IMG/VR virus record: IMGVR_UViG_3300042305_001936
Location: 1-50,918 of that record
From: a virus
Direction: 5' to 3' (one strand)
Length of the DNA: 50,918 bases
Numbering within the stretch: position 1 is the stretch's first letter; each line of letters starts with the position of its first letter. Shown piece by piece: positions 25,252 through 32,842 of this stretch. The notes beneath the pieces are model-generated. The model saw only the letters and a program-made list of their open reading frames with translations, was not told where the DNA came from and ran no database searches. A program made the position numbers and the translations under genes.

Positions 25252-25719
25252 TTAGGGGATCGGGGGGTTCAGGAAGGTCTCACGGATGTAGGCCGTGAGG
25301 GCTTCATACGTCGCCTCGGTGCGAGGCATGGGGGTTGTCCGGGCTCGGGGGAAGGCCCGGGCCAGGCGGCGGGAGATGTCACGGAGGGTGGTGGTCATCT
25401 CCGTGCCGGAGCGGTTCCCGTAGTTGGTGAACCGGATCGTCCACTCCTCGGTGGAGAGGACACCCCCAACGGAGCCGGGGGTCGTGTAGCTGGGCAGGTC
25501 ATCGATGGTGGTTTCGATGCCCTGGACGGTCCAGTTGGAGGGGACCATCGACTCGCCGGTGACGTAAACCGCTGGGGTGCGGCTGCCGTCTGGGAGCAGG
25601 TAGACCCCGGGCCAGGTGGCTTCGGGGTTGAGGTTGCCGGCCGCGTCGTGGGTCCCGAGGACGTGAACCTCGAGGGTGCGGCGCAGCGCGGTGACCGGTT
25701 GCCAGGTCGTGGTGGTCAC
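25252..25719 (-). CDS. Tail terminator protein, 155 aa
   Basis: Starts MTTTTWQPVTALRRTLEVHV, a long helix followed by beta strands (WTIRFTNYGNRSGTEM) and a terminal helix. Size, position just before the tail tube and alternating alpha/beta pattern fit the tail-terminator (lambda U-like) role of capping the tube at the head-tail joint. The ATG overlaps the preceding stop (ATGA). Assigned mainly by synteny. Confidence 0.7.
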   Translation of the reverse strand: MTTTTWQPVTALRRTLEVHVLGTHDAAGNLNPEATWPGVYLLPDGSRTPAVYVTGESMVPSNWTVQGIETTIDDLPSYTTPGSVGGVLSTEEWTIRFTNYGNRSGTEMTTTLRDISRRLARAFPRARTTPMPRTEATYEALTAYIRETFLNPPIP

Positions 25720-26093
25720 GGCTGGCCACCTCCTCGCTGGAGGGCGCTACCGAGCTCTTCGCCGAAGATGGTCGGGAGCTCGGCGATGGGGTCGCGGGTC
25801 CAGGGGCGCCCGGGGAAACGGACGCCGTCGGTGGTGACCCCGCCCTCGTGGACTTGCGTCGCGTAGGGGGCGCTCCAGGTGAAGGTCGCTGCGCCCTCGG
25901 GGGAGAGGGTGAGCTGCTGGCTGTCGCGGAGCCGGCCGGTGTCGACGATGTCGCGCACCTTGGGCTCGGTGGGGTACTTCCAATCGGCTTGGTTGAACTC
26001 CTCTTGGAAGCGGGTGTCCAAGCGGGCAGCGGTGTTCTCGAGGGCGACCTTGATGGCGCCTTTGAGGGCTGCAGTCAGGAGGGGTTTGGCCAT
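25716..26093 (-). CDS. Tail completion / HK97 gp10-like protein, 125 aa
   Basis: Begins MAKPLLTAALKGAIKVALEN; contains VDTGRLRDSQQLTLSPEGA and PYATQVHEGG, the D-T-G-x-L-R-x-S and Y-A-x-x-V-H-E-G signatures of the HK97 gp10 family. Helps complete the head-tail junction. Start chosen from a TGATG overlap with the preceding gene at 26093-26095; stop overlaps the terminator gene (ATGA). Confidence 0.8.
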   Translation of the reverse strand: MAKPLLTAALKGAIKVALENTAARLDTRFQEEFNQADWKYPTEPKVRDIVDTGRLRDSQQLTLSPEGAATFTWSAPYATQVHEGGVTTDGVRFPGRPWTRDPIAELPTIFGEELGSALQRGGGQP

Positions 26094-26491
26094 CAGCCGG
26101 GGCCTCCGGTGACGCGGAAGGTGCCCTGGATCGACTGGCGCAGGTCGCGGCGATGAGCAGCGTCCATGGCCAGGTCGAAGACCAGTTCGAGGCGGCCTCG
26201 CATGCCGTTGATGCGGGCCTCGGCCTGGGCACCGTTGGTGATGCGGGGGTCGAGGATCGCGGGCGAGAGCAGGCGGCCGGTGACGCGGTACGTGGTGGTG
26301 TCCGCGCCGGGTTTGCCCTCCCAGGCCGGGCCCTCGATGTTGAGGGAGGCCAGGTAGGAGACGCTCTCGGTGAGCTGGGTCACGTTGCCGGTCTCGGAGT
26401 CGGGCGCCACCGTGCCGGTGCCGACCTGGAAGGCCAGCTCGGCGTTGCCCCAGGGGGCGTAGGCGGCGATCGTGGAGGCGGCGACGGGCAT
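26093..26491 (-). CDS. Head closure / connector protein, 132 aa
   Basis: Starts MPVAASTIAAYAPWGNAELAF; beta-rich with TQLTESVSYLASLNIEGPAW and a helical end (AEARINGMRGRLELVFDLA). Located between a DUF4054-like adaptor and the gp10-like gene, where head-closure (stopper) proteins lie. The motif basis is weak; the assignment is by synteny. Confidence 0.65.
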   Translation of the reverse strand: MPVAASTIAAYAPWGNAELAFQVGTGTVAPDSETGNVTQLTESVSYLASLNIEGPAWEGKPGADTTTYRVTGRLLSPAILDPRITNGAQAEARINGMRGRLELVFDLAMDAAHRRDLRQSIQGTFRVTGGPG

Positions 26492-26493
26492 GG

Positions 26494-26799
26494 TCAGAGA
26501 GCCAGACCGGTGAGAGGCAGGGCCTCGCGCAGGGCGAGGTAGTTCTGCCCGTAGTGGGTGGAGCGGTACTGCTCCCCGAGGGCGGCTCCGCTGGGGGAGC
26601 CGACCTGGGCGCCGATCTGCATGGTGCGGGTGGCCAGCAGATGAGCTGCCAGGTAACCGGTGGCGGTTGACTGGCGAGGGCCCCAGACGGAGCTGGGAAC
26701 GGACAGGGCGGCATCAGCCAGCGTGGCCTCCACCACCGAGAGCGATTGCTCGCCGAACTCGGGGAAGCGGAGGAGGAACTCGCTGGTGGAGAGGGCCAT
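26494..26799 (-). CDS. Head-tail adaptor, DUF4054-like, 101 aa
   Basis: MALSTSEFLLRFPEFG, then helices with ATGYLAAHLLAT and YRSTHYGQNYLALRE. F-x-x-R-F-P-E-F near the start and Y-G-x-x-Y/F-x-x-L near the end are typical of DUF4054 adaptor proteins that bind beneath the portal. The ATG and the preceding stop share a base. Confidence 0.8.
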   Translation of the reverse strand: MALSTSEFLLRFPEFGEQSLSVVEATLADAALSVPSSVWGPRQSTATGYLAAHLLATRTMQIGAQVGSPSGAALGEQYRSTHYGQNYLALREALPLTGLAL

Positions 26800-27212
26800 C
26801 AGCCGTTCCCCTCAGTGATGGCGGCCATGCGCTTGGCGATGGCGTTCTTCACCCGGATGCGCTGCTCGCGATCGTCCCAGCGGGAGAGCTGGGGCAGGTC
26901 GAAGCTGGCTTCGATCAAGTCGAGAGCCTTGGTGAGGGGCAGATCGGCCAGGGAATCGGCCGAGCTGACCTCCGGGGAGGCGGCGACCTCCGCAGCGTCC
27001 TCATCGATCCGCAGGGCGCCCAGGGAGAGAAGGCGTTGGACGACGGCGTAGTCCTTGATGCGCTCCCAGACGGCCTCGGGGAAGTCCCGGGTGACGCCGG
27101 CAGCGACTTGGATGGATTCCGTCTCGGCGCCTTCTCCGATGAAGCTGAACCCGATGGTGCATTCCTTTGCCATCGGGGGGTTTTCCAGCTCAGGGCGATA
27201 AACGAGGATCAT
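26799..27212 (-). CDS. Small head protein, 137 aa
   Basis: Begins MILVYRPELENPPMAKECTI; a second ATG (M14, MAKECTIGFSFIGEG) is also possible. A beta N-terminus, then an acidic Ala/Glu linker and a helical C-terminus (REQRIRVKNAIAKRMAAI). It follows the major capsid gene and precedes the adaptor; such genes often encode neck or capsid accessory proteins. Family not recognised. Confidence 0.65.
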   Translation of the reverse strand: MILVYRPELENPPMAKECTIGFSFIGEGAETESIQVAAGVTRDFPEAVWERIKDYAVVQRLLSLGALRIDEDAAEVAASPEVSSADSLADLPLTKALDLIEASFDLPQLSRWDDREQRIRVKNAIAKRMAAITEGNG

Positions 27213-27267
27213 GATCGGATGAAATAACGGGTGTCCTGTCCAGTATGGGTCGGGCTTGATCGTGCGA

Positions 27268-28182
27268 TTAAGCCTTTTCCATCACCATGACGCTCTTCGG
27301 GTAGTAGAGCGCCAGGCCGCCGATGCGGGCGTGGGCTGCAACCGAGAACTCCAGGTTCTTGCGCAGGGGTGGCAGGAACTCCAGGGGCTGGGGGATGTGC
27401 AGCTGCAGCTTGTCGGGGCTGCGGTCGTACACGATGATCCGGTCCTTGGGCAGGTAGCCGCTGGACTTGGATGCCTCGAGCTCGTTAATGGGCTCAATGG
27501 AGTTGATCATCGGGTTGGTGCGGAGGAAGAACTCCATCACCGTGGTGTCCGAGGTGGTCGACCTCGGGGTGGTGCTGATGATGCGGTACACGTCGTAGGG
27601 CACCAGCATCGTGTTGGGCATCTCCTTCATGTTGGAGCCCTGCACCAGGCGGGTCGGGGCTTCGTTCAGGAGGGCCAGCATCTCGTCCGTGGTGGTCGAG
27701 CCGCCGAACCACTTGTCGGGGACAAGCTTGTCGACCTGATCGTTGTTGAAGAAGCCCTTCATGCCGGAGGCGGGCTCGCCGAAGTAGGCGATCTCCTGCA
27801 CCTTCTCCTCGTAGGAGCGGCGGGCGGCGTTGGCCCGGCGCTGCTCGAGGTTCATGCCGGGCACCATGGAGGCGGCCCTGGTTTCGTGGATGGTGTAGGC
27901 GAAGGAGCCACCGATCGAGCGAACCGGATGGGTGACTTCCTTCCGCAGCACGTCGGTGCGGGGCAGATCATCGGCGCGGTCGCCGATGATCTTCATGCTT
28001 CCCTGCTTGTCGAAGATGCGGTAGCTGAAGCTGTTGGCAGCAGCACCGACCTCGGTGGAGATGGGCAGCAGGGAGGCGTACTTGATGTCGGCGTACTCAA
28101 CCTCGAAGGTGCGGGCCAGGATGGTTTCCAGCTCGCGGGCAAGGAAGACGCCGACCTCGTCGTTACGGATTTGGGCGGGCAT
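27268..28182 (-). CDS. Major capsid protein, DUF2184 type, 304 aa
   Basis: Begins MPAQIRNDEVGVFLARELET. Features include ADIKYASLLPISTEVG and SFSYRIFDKQGSMKIIG, a spine-helix region LEQRRANAARRSYEEKV-QEIAYFG, and a C-terminus LHIPQPLEFLPPLRKNLE, GGLALYYPKS. The pattern matches the DUF2184 family of HK97-fold major capsid proteins. Shine-Dalgarno GGAG lies about 10 nt upstream. Preceded by cement and protease genes as expected. Confidence 0.88.
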   Translation of the reverse strand: MPAQIRNDEVGVFLARELETILARTFEVEYADIKYASLLPISTEVGAAANSFSYRIFDKQGSMKIIGDRADDLPRTDVLRKEVTHPVRSIGGSFAYTIHETRAASMVPGMNLEQRRANAARRSYEEKVQEIAYFGEPASGMKGFFNNDQVDKLVPDKWFGGSTTTDEMLALLNEAPTRLVQGSNMKEMPNTMLVPYDVYRIISTTPRSTTSDTTVMEFFLRTNPMINSIEPINELEASKSSGYLPKDRIIVYDRSPDKLQLHIPQPLEFLPPLRKNLEFSVAAHARIGGLALYYPKSVMVMEKA

Positions 28183-28199
28183 GGCTAGAGGCTCCAGGA

Positions 28200-28814
28200 T
28201 CAGGTGTCGGCTGCGAAGGTGGCCGCCGGGATGTCCAGCTCCAGCAGCACGAGGCCGGCGCCGGTGGTCTCAGAGAGCCAACGGGCACCGGTGCTGATGG
28301 CCACGGTGCGGGTGCCGGATGCGGTCTTGCAGAAGCGGCCGAGGAAAGCGCCGGCCACCGTGGGGTGGTAGGCGGTGTCCCAGAAGCGGACGGCGTCCCC
28401 GAGGGCGATGGCCTCGGTGGTGTAGACCCACACCACGCCCTTGGAGAGGACGTTGACGGTCTGCTTGTCGGGGTAGCCCACCCGGCCGTCGGCGGCGAAC
28501 GGAGTGGGGTTGGGGATGTAGGCCGAGCCACCAACATTGCCCTCCATGGTCAGCGAGCTGACCGCGAGACCCACGATGCCGGTGGCGGCAGTGGCGATCT
28601 CGATGGCGAAGGGGTCGTTGGAGGTGGGGGTGTTGTCGGTGGCCACCAGGACCCCGAAGGGGATCGCGGCACCGGACTGGTTGCGGTAGCTGCGAGACAC
28701 GTATGCCTGCAGGTCCGCGATCATGCCCTCGTGGCCCTTGTCAAGGGTTTGGGGGTAGCTGCCCTGGACCCCAGCGGGGTTGGAAACAGTGGTCGGGGTG
28801 AACGAAACAGCCAT
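28200..28814 (-). CDS. Capsid cement / decoration protein, 204 aa
   Basis: MAVSFTPTTVSNPAGVQGSY, then YVSRSYRNQSGAAIPFGVLV and IVGLAVSSLTMEGNVGGSAY, followed by VLSKGVVWVYTTEAIALGD and a beta end. These are features of the DUF2190/structural cement family, which stabilises capsids between protease and capsid genes. Shine-Dalgarno AAGGAG at 8 nt lies inside a 12-bp palindrome (28817-28828). Confidence 0.8.
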   Translation of the reverse strand: MAVSFTPTTVSNPAGVQGSYPQTLDKGHEGMIADLQAYVSRSYRNQSGAAIPFGVLVATDNTPTSNDPFAIEIATAATGIVGLAVSSLTMEGNVGGSAYIPNPTPFAADGRVGYPDKQTVNVLSKGVVWVYTTEAIALGDAVRFWDTAYHPTVAGAFLGRFCKTASGTRTVAISTGARWLSETTGAGLVLLELDIPAATFAADT

Positions 28815-28826
28815 GGAAGGAGCTCC

Positions 28827-30122
28827 TTACTTGGTGGCGGTGAGGGGTCGCTTCCAGGCGTCCTGCACCTTGGAGCGATAGGTCGAGCTCGGGTCAGCGG
28901 AACGGCGGCCGGCGCCCCGGAGAGCGGTGCGGAGTGGTTCGCTGCTGTCAGCGCGGTCGTCCTCGTCGTCTTCACCGAGGTCGTCCTCGGGGGAGTCGGG
29001 GGCTTCGCCTTCCTCGTCTGTGTCGTCCTCGGGGGAGTCGGCGCGGGTGGCGAGGATGCCGTCGACGACGCCCTGGATGTAGGCGGGGGCGGCGTCTTCA
29101 CGGGGGGCGGAACCGGTGAGGTTCTCGAACGCCTGCTTGTAGAGGGCCTCGTCGTCGATGCCGTCGAACTTGAAGTCGTCGGCGAAGGCGGGGGCCAGCT
29201 GGCGGAGGGTGTTCAGGCGAGCGGTGACGAGCTTGTCGAGCTCAGCGGTGTCGAGGCGGGCGGGTTCGGCGGAGAGCTCGTCGACGCGCTTCTGGAGCTC
29301 GGCGACTTTGTCATCGGCCTCTTGCTTCTCGTAGAGAGTGCCTTCGAGATCTTCCTGCAGTGAGTCGAACTTCGACTGGAGAGAGTCGCGTTCGGTGGTG
29401 ACAGCTTTGAGCTGGCGCTCCAGGTCCCTGGCGAAGGACTGGACCGCCGTTGCTGCTTCTGCGGGGAGGTCGATCTCCAGGCCGTCCAGTTTGACGGTGG
29501 CCATAGCGGGAGATGCAGTGGTTGGGGAACGGAGCGCCGGCCCGCCGAAGCGGGCTGCTGCGGGGTCGATGGCCACTGCGTCGGCAGCGTCCAGGCGATC
29601 GAGCAGCAAACGGACCTCGGGGCCTGCGCGGCCTCGGGGGACGATGGCGATGTGGTTGACGCGGATGTTCCGTTGGATGCCGTCGTAGGACTCGCCCTCG
29701 GGGGTGATGCCGGGGGTGGGGTCGTAGTCGACTTTGTAGCCAGCGGAGACTTCGGTGGCGTCTTTGCGCTTGATGCGTTCGATGGCGTCTTTGTCTGTAA
29801 CGACAAGCGCTACTTCGACAAAGCCGTCGTTGAAGCGGACCTGGCTACCGGAGTAGCCGGTTTGGAACTTCTTGGTGTTGTCGGCATCAAGTAGTACGGG
29901 AGGGTGGCCCCACGTAACGGGTTTCATCCCGAACGTGGCAAGAGAGTCAGGGTCGCTGACTTCTTCAGCTGGGCGATACTCCCGTACTTGCGAACCATCA
30001 GCGCGACGATAAAGTTGAGTGCCAACACGGGCAGCTCTACACCACACACGGAGGTAGCCCTCCTCGGTGGTTTCACTCCGGGTAATGGGAGCGAAATCGA
30101 AGCGATGAACTGATGTGTCCAT
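28827..30122 (-). CDS. Prohead protease (DUF2213-like) fused to scaffold, 431 aa
   Basis: Starts MDTSVHRFDFAPI (ATG 30122; a GTG two codons earlier is also possible). The N-terminal 190 residues carry VTWGHPPVLL, with candidate catalytic His, and TEVSAGYKVDYD, with candidate catalytic Ser, then VNHIAIVPRGRAGPEVRLLL, the DUF2213 protease layout. The C-terminal half is scaffold-like: coiled coil (DSLQSKFDSLQEDLEGTLY), acidic run (EDDTDEEGEAPDSPEDDLG) and basic tail. It should shape the procapsid and cleave head proteins. Contains RADS twice in the acidic part. The start codon overlaps that of the divergent XRE gene. Confidence 0.85.
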   Translation of the reverse strand: MDTSVHRFDFAPITRSETTEEGYLRVWCRAARVGTQLYRRADGSQVREYRPAEEVSDPDSLATFGMKPVTWGHPPVLLDADNTKKFQTGYSGSQVRFNDGFVEVALVVTDKDAIERIKRKDATEVSAGYKVDYDPTPGITPEGESYDGIQRNIRVNHIAIVPRGRAGPEVRLLLDRLDAADAVAIDPAAARFGGPALRSPTTASPAMATVKLDGLEIDLPAEAATAVQSFARDLERQLKAVTTERDSLQSKFDSLQEDLEGTLYEKQEADDKVAELQKRVDELSAEPARLDTAELDKLVTARLNTLRQLAPAFADDFKFDGIDDEALYKQAFENLTGSAPREDAAPAYIQGVVDGILATRADSPEDDTDEEGEAPDSPEDDLGEDDEDDRADSSEPLRTALRGAGRRSADPSSTYRSKVQDAWKRPLTATK

Positions 30123-30399
30123 GCTCACAGATTACGGGGTTTTGATGGAGCAAGTAGCCTTAGTCGATGAGCGAATAGATCCAGTGGCAATCCACAGGCA
30201 GTTAATGATCTGCAGGCGTATTCGGGGTTTGCGCGAGAGGGCTGGACTGACGCAAAATGAGGTCGCAGAGAAGCTGTGCGTCAGTCAGGCTGCGTATTGC
30301 AGGCTGGAGAGGGGTGAAATTGAGATTTCGCTTACACGGATGATCGCTTTGGGCGAGTTATATGGCGTTCCGCTGCATTCTTTGTTGGAGGGTCTCTAG
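30121..30399 (+). CDS. XRE-family helix-turn-helix regulator, 92 aa
   Basis: One of only two well-supported plus-strand genes. The DNA-binding domain is LRERAGLTQNEVAEKLCVSQ then AYCRLERGE, a canonical lambda-repressor-type HTH, ending in LGELYGVPLHSLL. Possible starts are GTG 30115, ATG 30121 or ATG 30145; none has a good Shine-Dalgarno. The ATG at 30121 shares the palindrome CATG with the protease start on the other strand. It could be a late-gene or lysogeny regulator, or an antitoxin-like partner of the kinase, with which it converges. All roles are inference. Confidence 0.85.
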   Translation: MLTDYGVLMEQVALVDERIDPVAIHRQLMICRRIRGLRERAGLTQNEVAEKLCVSQAAYCRLERGEIEISLTRMIALGELYGVPLHSLLEGL

Positions 30400-30476
30400 G
30401 AGTAGACCTCAGAGTGATAAACCATGGCGCCTTCGGCGAGGAGGCGTTGGCGTTCGCCGTGAGCTCGCTCTCGGGG

Positions 30477-31862
30477 TCAGCGGGTGCCGGTGGCGACGAT
30501 CGGAGTGCCGAAGGGTTGCTGGCGTTGCTTGGCCAGGCGGGCCTTGCGCTCGGGGGCGAGGGCCTTCCAGAGTTGGGCGGGTTTGAGGCCCAGGTTGGCT
30601 GCGCCCTGGCGGAAGAGCGTCGGCTGCTGCCGATTGACCTGTTCAAGCACCTGGCGCTGGAAGGTGTTGGCGTTGGCTGAGAGGATCCGGGCAGTCAGGC
30701 CAGGGATGCGCGGTTGATCGGCGCCGCTGACGAAGCGGGAGCGGGGGCGGCGGACGTCCCAGAGGAGCTCGGCCTCGAGGTAGTCGTGGTAGCGGTTGAC
30801 CGCTAGTTCGTACTTCTCCCAGTTGCGGCTGTAGTTTTCAGCTTGCTCGAAGATGTTCTCTCTAACCGAGTTGGTACGCGACTCAATATCTCGTGCATCT
30901 AGTCCGACAAACCACGGGAGAACGTTGAGGTCCGTGCCCAGCGTATCAATCCCGTCGACGCCGCTGTTCACGTTGCGAGGACTGTCGATCTCGGTGGCGT
31001 AGCCGAAGTCGACCAGGGCGACGCGGCGGGAGCGGGGGTGGACCATCACGTTGCCGCCGTGGATGTCGCCGTGGGCCAGGCCGGCGATGTGCAGCTTGCG
31101 GAACTCCCGCAGGGCCTTGACCTTGACGATGTCTGGGGCTCCGGCGATGGTGCCGGGGCGGGAGCCGCCGTAGATGTCGCCGGCCTGGATGTAGCCGTCC
31201 ATGTGGCGCAGCACCATGGTCTGGTACTGGGTGTCGCCGAAGCGGTCTCGGGTGGCGTTGATGGAGAGGGGCTCCGGGGCGTTCACGCCGGCCGCATGAG
31301 CCTTGCCGAGGAGCTCGAACTCATCGCCGATGTCGACGTCGGCGTCGCGGAAGAGCTTGACCCCGTACTTGCGAGAGGTGTGGACGAAGTAGGTGCCGAA
31401 TGCACCTTCCCCGGCTTGGCAACGCGGATTGGGGATCGCCGCGTCAAACTTCGCCGGGGCCTGGAGCTTTCCCAGGCCGCCTCCGCAGAAGGCAGCGTTC
31501 TCAGCCTTGCGGCGGGCGTTGATCTTCTCCTGGACGTCCCAGACTTCGCCGCCGGCAATGGCCTCGTCGGTGATGCGCTTGGCGTCCTCGGGGGAGAGCT
31601 TGGGGTTGGTGCGGGCGTTGCTGGGGTGGGCGGCCCACTCCTCCGCAGTCATGGGCTTGCTGCGGGGTTTTCGTTTGGACAATAGAGTCGCTCCTAGTGC
31701 TAAGGCACCTGTGACAGCAGCGATTGTACCTCCGGTCTTGATAGTTGCTGGAGTTAAAAAGGCTGTGCCTTTGCTGCACTTATGGGAGCGAGGGATGTGG
31801 GAGGAACCGCAGGGCTTGCCCTTGCCGCCCTCGGGGGCGTCGAGCGTTACCAGGCGGAGGAC
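30477..31862 (-). CDS. Protein kinase domain with cysteine tag and TM, read by -1 frameshift from the 111-aa gene
   Basis: 461 codons from the slip point; with 107 residues of the upstream gene the fusion is 568 aa. Numbered in the fusion: tag C125-C136 (CGSSHIPRSHKC), hydrophobic segment 150-168, glycine loop GEGAFG 258-263, Lys 276 (YGVKLF), catalytic HGDIHGGN 371-378, DFG 392-394, then about 170 residues of helical C-terminus. All core kinase residues are present, so it should bind ATP and may phosphorylate host proteins. The frame extends upstream to a GTG at 31934, inside the 111-aa gene and without Shine-Dalgarno, so frameshift entry at GGGAAAG is preferred. A kinase in a head-gene block is unusual. 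Confidence 0.82.
   Translation of the reverse strand, partial: VLRLVTLDAPEGGKGKPCGSSHIPRSHKCSKGTAFLTPATIKTGGTIAAVTGALALGATLLSKRKPRSKPMTAEEWAAHPSNARTNPKLSPEDAKRITDEAIAGGEVWDVQEKINARRKAENAAFCGGGLGKLQAPAKFDAAIPNPRCQAGEGAFGTYFVHTSRKYGVKLFRDADVDIGDEFELLGKAHAAGVNAPEPLSINATRDRFGDTQYQTMVLRHMDGYIQAGDIYGGSRPGTIAGAPDIVKVKALREFRKLHIAGLAHGDIHGGNVMVHPRSRRVALVDFGYATEIDSPRNVNSGVDGIDTLGTDLNVLPWFVGLDARDIESRTNSVRENIFEQAENYSRNWEKYELAVNRYHDYLEAELLWDVRRPRSRFVSGADQPRIPGLTARILSANANTFQRQVLEQVNRQQPTLFRQGAANLGLKPAQLWKALAPERKARLAKQRQQPFGTPIVATGTR
31776..31811 (-). other. Cysteine tag 5 (kinase protein)
   Basis: Twelve codons reading CGSSHIPRSHKC. Preceded by GGKGKP and followed by SKG and, after 10 residues, a hydrophobic helix. 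Fits C-G-x3-[IV]-x4-[KD]-C. Confidence 0.85.
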
Positions 31863-32182
31863 TTTCCCGGCGTGAGGCCCTGGTCGCGGCGGGAGGTCTT
31901 GCCGGAGCACTTCCACTTGGCGCGGGAGAGGCACAAGGGGGTGTTGCGGTCAGGGCCGGCGCAGTTCTTGTTGTGCGACTTCATGTCGCCGAAGGAGCGG
32001 GCGCAGTAGCGGTCGCCTTTGGAGGTGCCGGGGGCGATGCGGTAGCCCTTGGCGCCGTAGCGGACACGGCGCTTGCGGCCGGTCTTGGGGTTGGTGACGG
32101 TCTTGGTGTATTTCTTGCCGTCCTCGGTGTCGAAGCCGGTGGCCCAAGTGTCGAGGCGGAGGGTGCGAGGGGTGAGGGCCAC
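31847..32182 (-). CDS. Cys/Lys-rich protein, 111 aa; N-terminal part of the kinase fusion
   Basis: Begins MALTPRTLRLDTWATGFD. This resembles the start of the 1,517-aa protein (VALTPAALRTDKRTSG), so both carry an ALTPxxLRxD head. Then a basic beta region (YTKTVTNPKTGRKRRVR) and four cysteines (YCARSFGDMKSHNKNC, TPLCLSRAKWKC) that could bind a metal, followed by the slip site near the C-terminus. It could act alone or as the leader of the kinase. It starts 3 nt after the 212-aa gene stops. Confidence 0.75.
   Translation of the reverse strand: MALTPRTLRLDTWATGFDTEDGKKYTKTVTNPKTGRKRRVRYGAKGYRIAPGTSKGDRYCARSFGDMKSHNKNCAGPDRNTPLCLSRAKWKCSGKTSRRDQGLTPGKSSAW
31862..31868 (-). promoter_or_regulatory. 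Candidate programmed -1 frameshift heptamer GGGAAAG
   Basis: On the coding strand the heptamer is phased G GGA AAG with the 111-aa frame, four codons before its TAA stop (31849-31847). A -1 slip continues exactly into the kinase frame (G-K-V-L-R-L-V-T-L-D). It is the same heptamer as in lambda G/GT. A small GC hairpin (CGCCC/GGGCG, 31826-31839) lies 22 nt downstream, farther than usual, so efficiency is uncertain. Confidence 0.65.
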
Positions 32183-32185
32183 GGC

Positions 32186-32824
32186 TCACACGTTGAGCTG
32201 GCTGTAGTCCATGGTGAAGCCTTTGGCGTAGACGCCGTCGCGGTAGCCCACGCTGCGGCGCCACTTCTTCTCCTTCTTCTCGTTCATGGCGTGCTGCTGG
32301 AGGTCGGTGGGGCCGAAAGCGCCGACGCGGCGGGCGGCACCGAAGCCGGCCTGAGGGCCGAGGAGCAGGGTCGAGGCCGCCACGGCACCGACCTTGGAAG
32401 AGCCGGAGCCCTGTTGGTTCTTGCCGCCGGTCATGCCCGTGGCGATGAGCTTGCCCAGGTTGTAGCCCGAGGTCCACTTGACGGTCTCGAGAGCTCCTCG
32501 ACCGATGTTTTTGGCTACCTGGCCAGCTTGAACGGCTGCGCTGGGGCCCTTGTGGCACTTTTCACCTTTAGAAATAGCGCCCTTGCCACACTTGAGGTCG
32601 AAGCGATCAGCAGAGTCAGCGTTAAAGCCCTCTGCATACATGGATTTCTTGGCTTTCTTTTTCTTGCCCTTCATCTTGGCGCATTTGCTGCAGTTGCCGC
32701 TCTCGCAGTCGCAGCTGCCTTTTTCGCCGTCAGCCGTGGGCTGGGACTTTCGGGCTCGGGGGGAGTCCATGGTGCCTTTGCGTGTAGCACTTTCAAATGG
32801 CTTAGTAGCAGCAGTACGGGCCAT
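32186..32824 (-). CDS. Cysteine-tagged protein, 212 aa
   Basis: The basic N-terminus is followed by a CDCESGNCSKCAK cysteine cluster (about residues 38-49), a Lys-rich run (KGKKKKAKK), then MYAEGFNADSADRFD and tag 4 at residues 79-90. A Gly/Ala-rich, weakly hydrophobic segment follows (VGAVAASTLLLGPQAGFGAA). The C-terminus repeats the YAEGF motif as VYAKGFTMDYSQL. No enzyme domain seen. A DNA-binding or membrane-active virion protein is possible; unproven. Confidence 0.75.
   Translation of the reverse strand: MARTAATKPFESATRKGTMDSPRARKSQPTADGEKGSCDCESGNCSKCAKMKGKKKKAKKSMYAEGFNADSADRFDLKCGKGAISKGEKCHKGPSAAVQAGQVAKNIGRGALETVKWTSGYNLGKLIATGMTGGKNQQGSGSSKVGAVAASTLLLGPQAGFGAARRVGAFGPTDLQQHAMNEKKEKKWRRSVGYRDGVYAKGFTMDYSQLNV
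32555..32590 (-). other. Cysteine tag 4 (212-aa protein)
   Basis: Twelve codons reading CGKGAISKGEKC, directly preceded by DSADRFDLK and followed by HKG. Fits the same pattern and exact spacing as the other tags. Confidence 0.85.
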
Positions 32825-32842
32825 GGAGAAACTCTCTGTGAT

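Noticed and set aside
30121-31862. Classical HipBA-type toxin-antitoxin pair (XRE plus kinase)
   Set aside because: The genes converge rather than form an operon, and the kinase has a tag, TM helix and GxGxFG loop instead of the HipA layout. A looser functional link remains possible.
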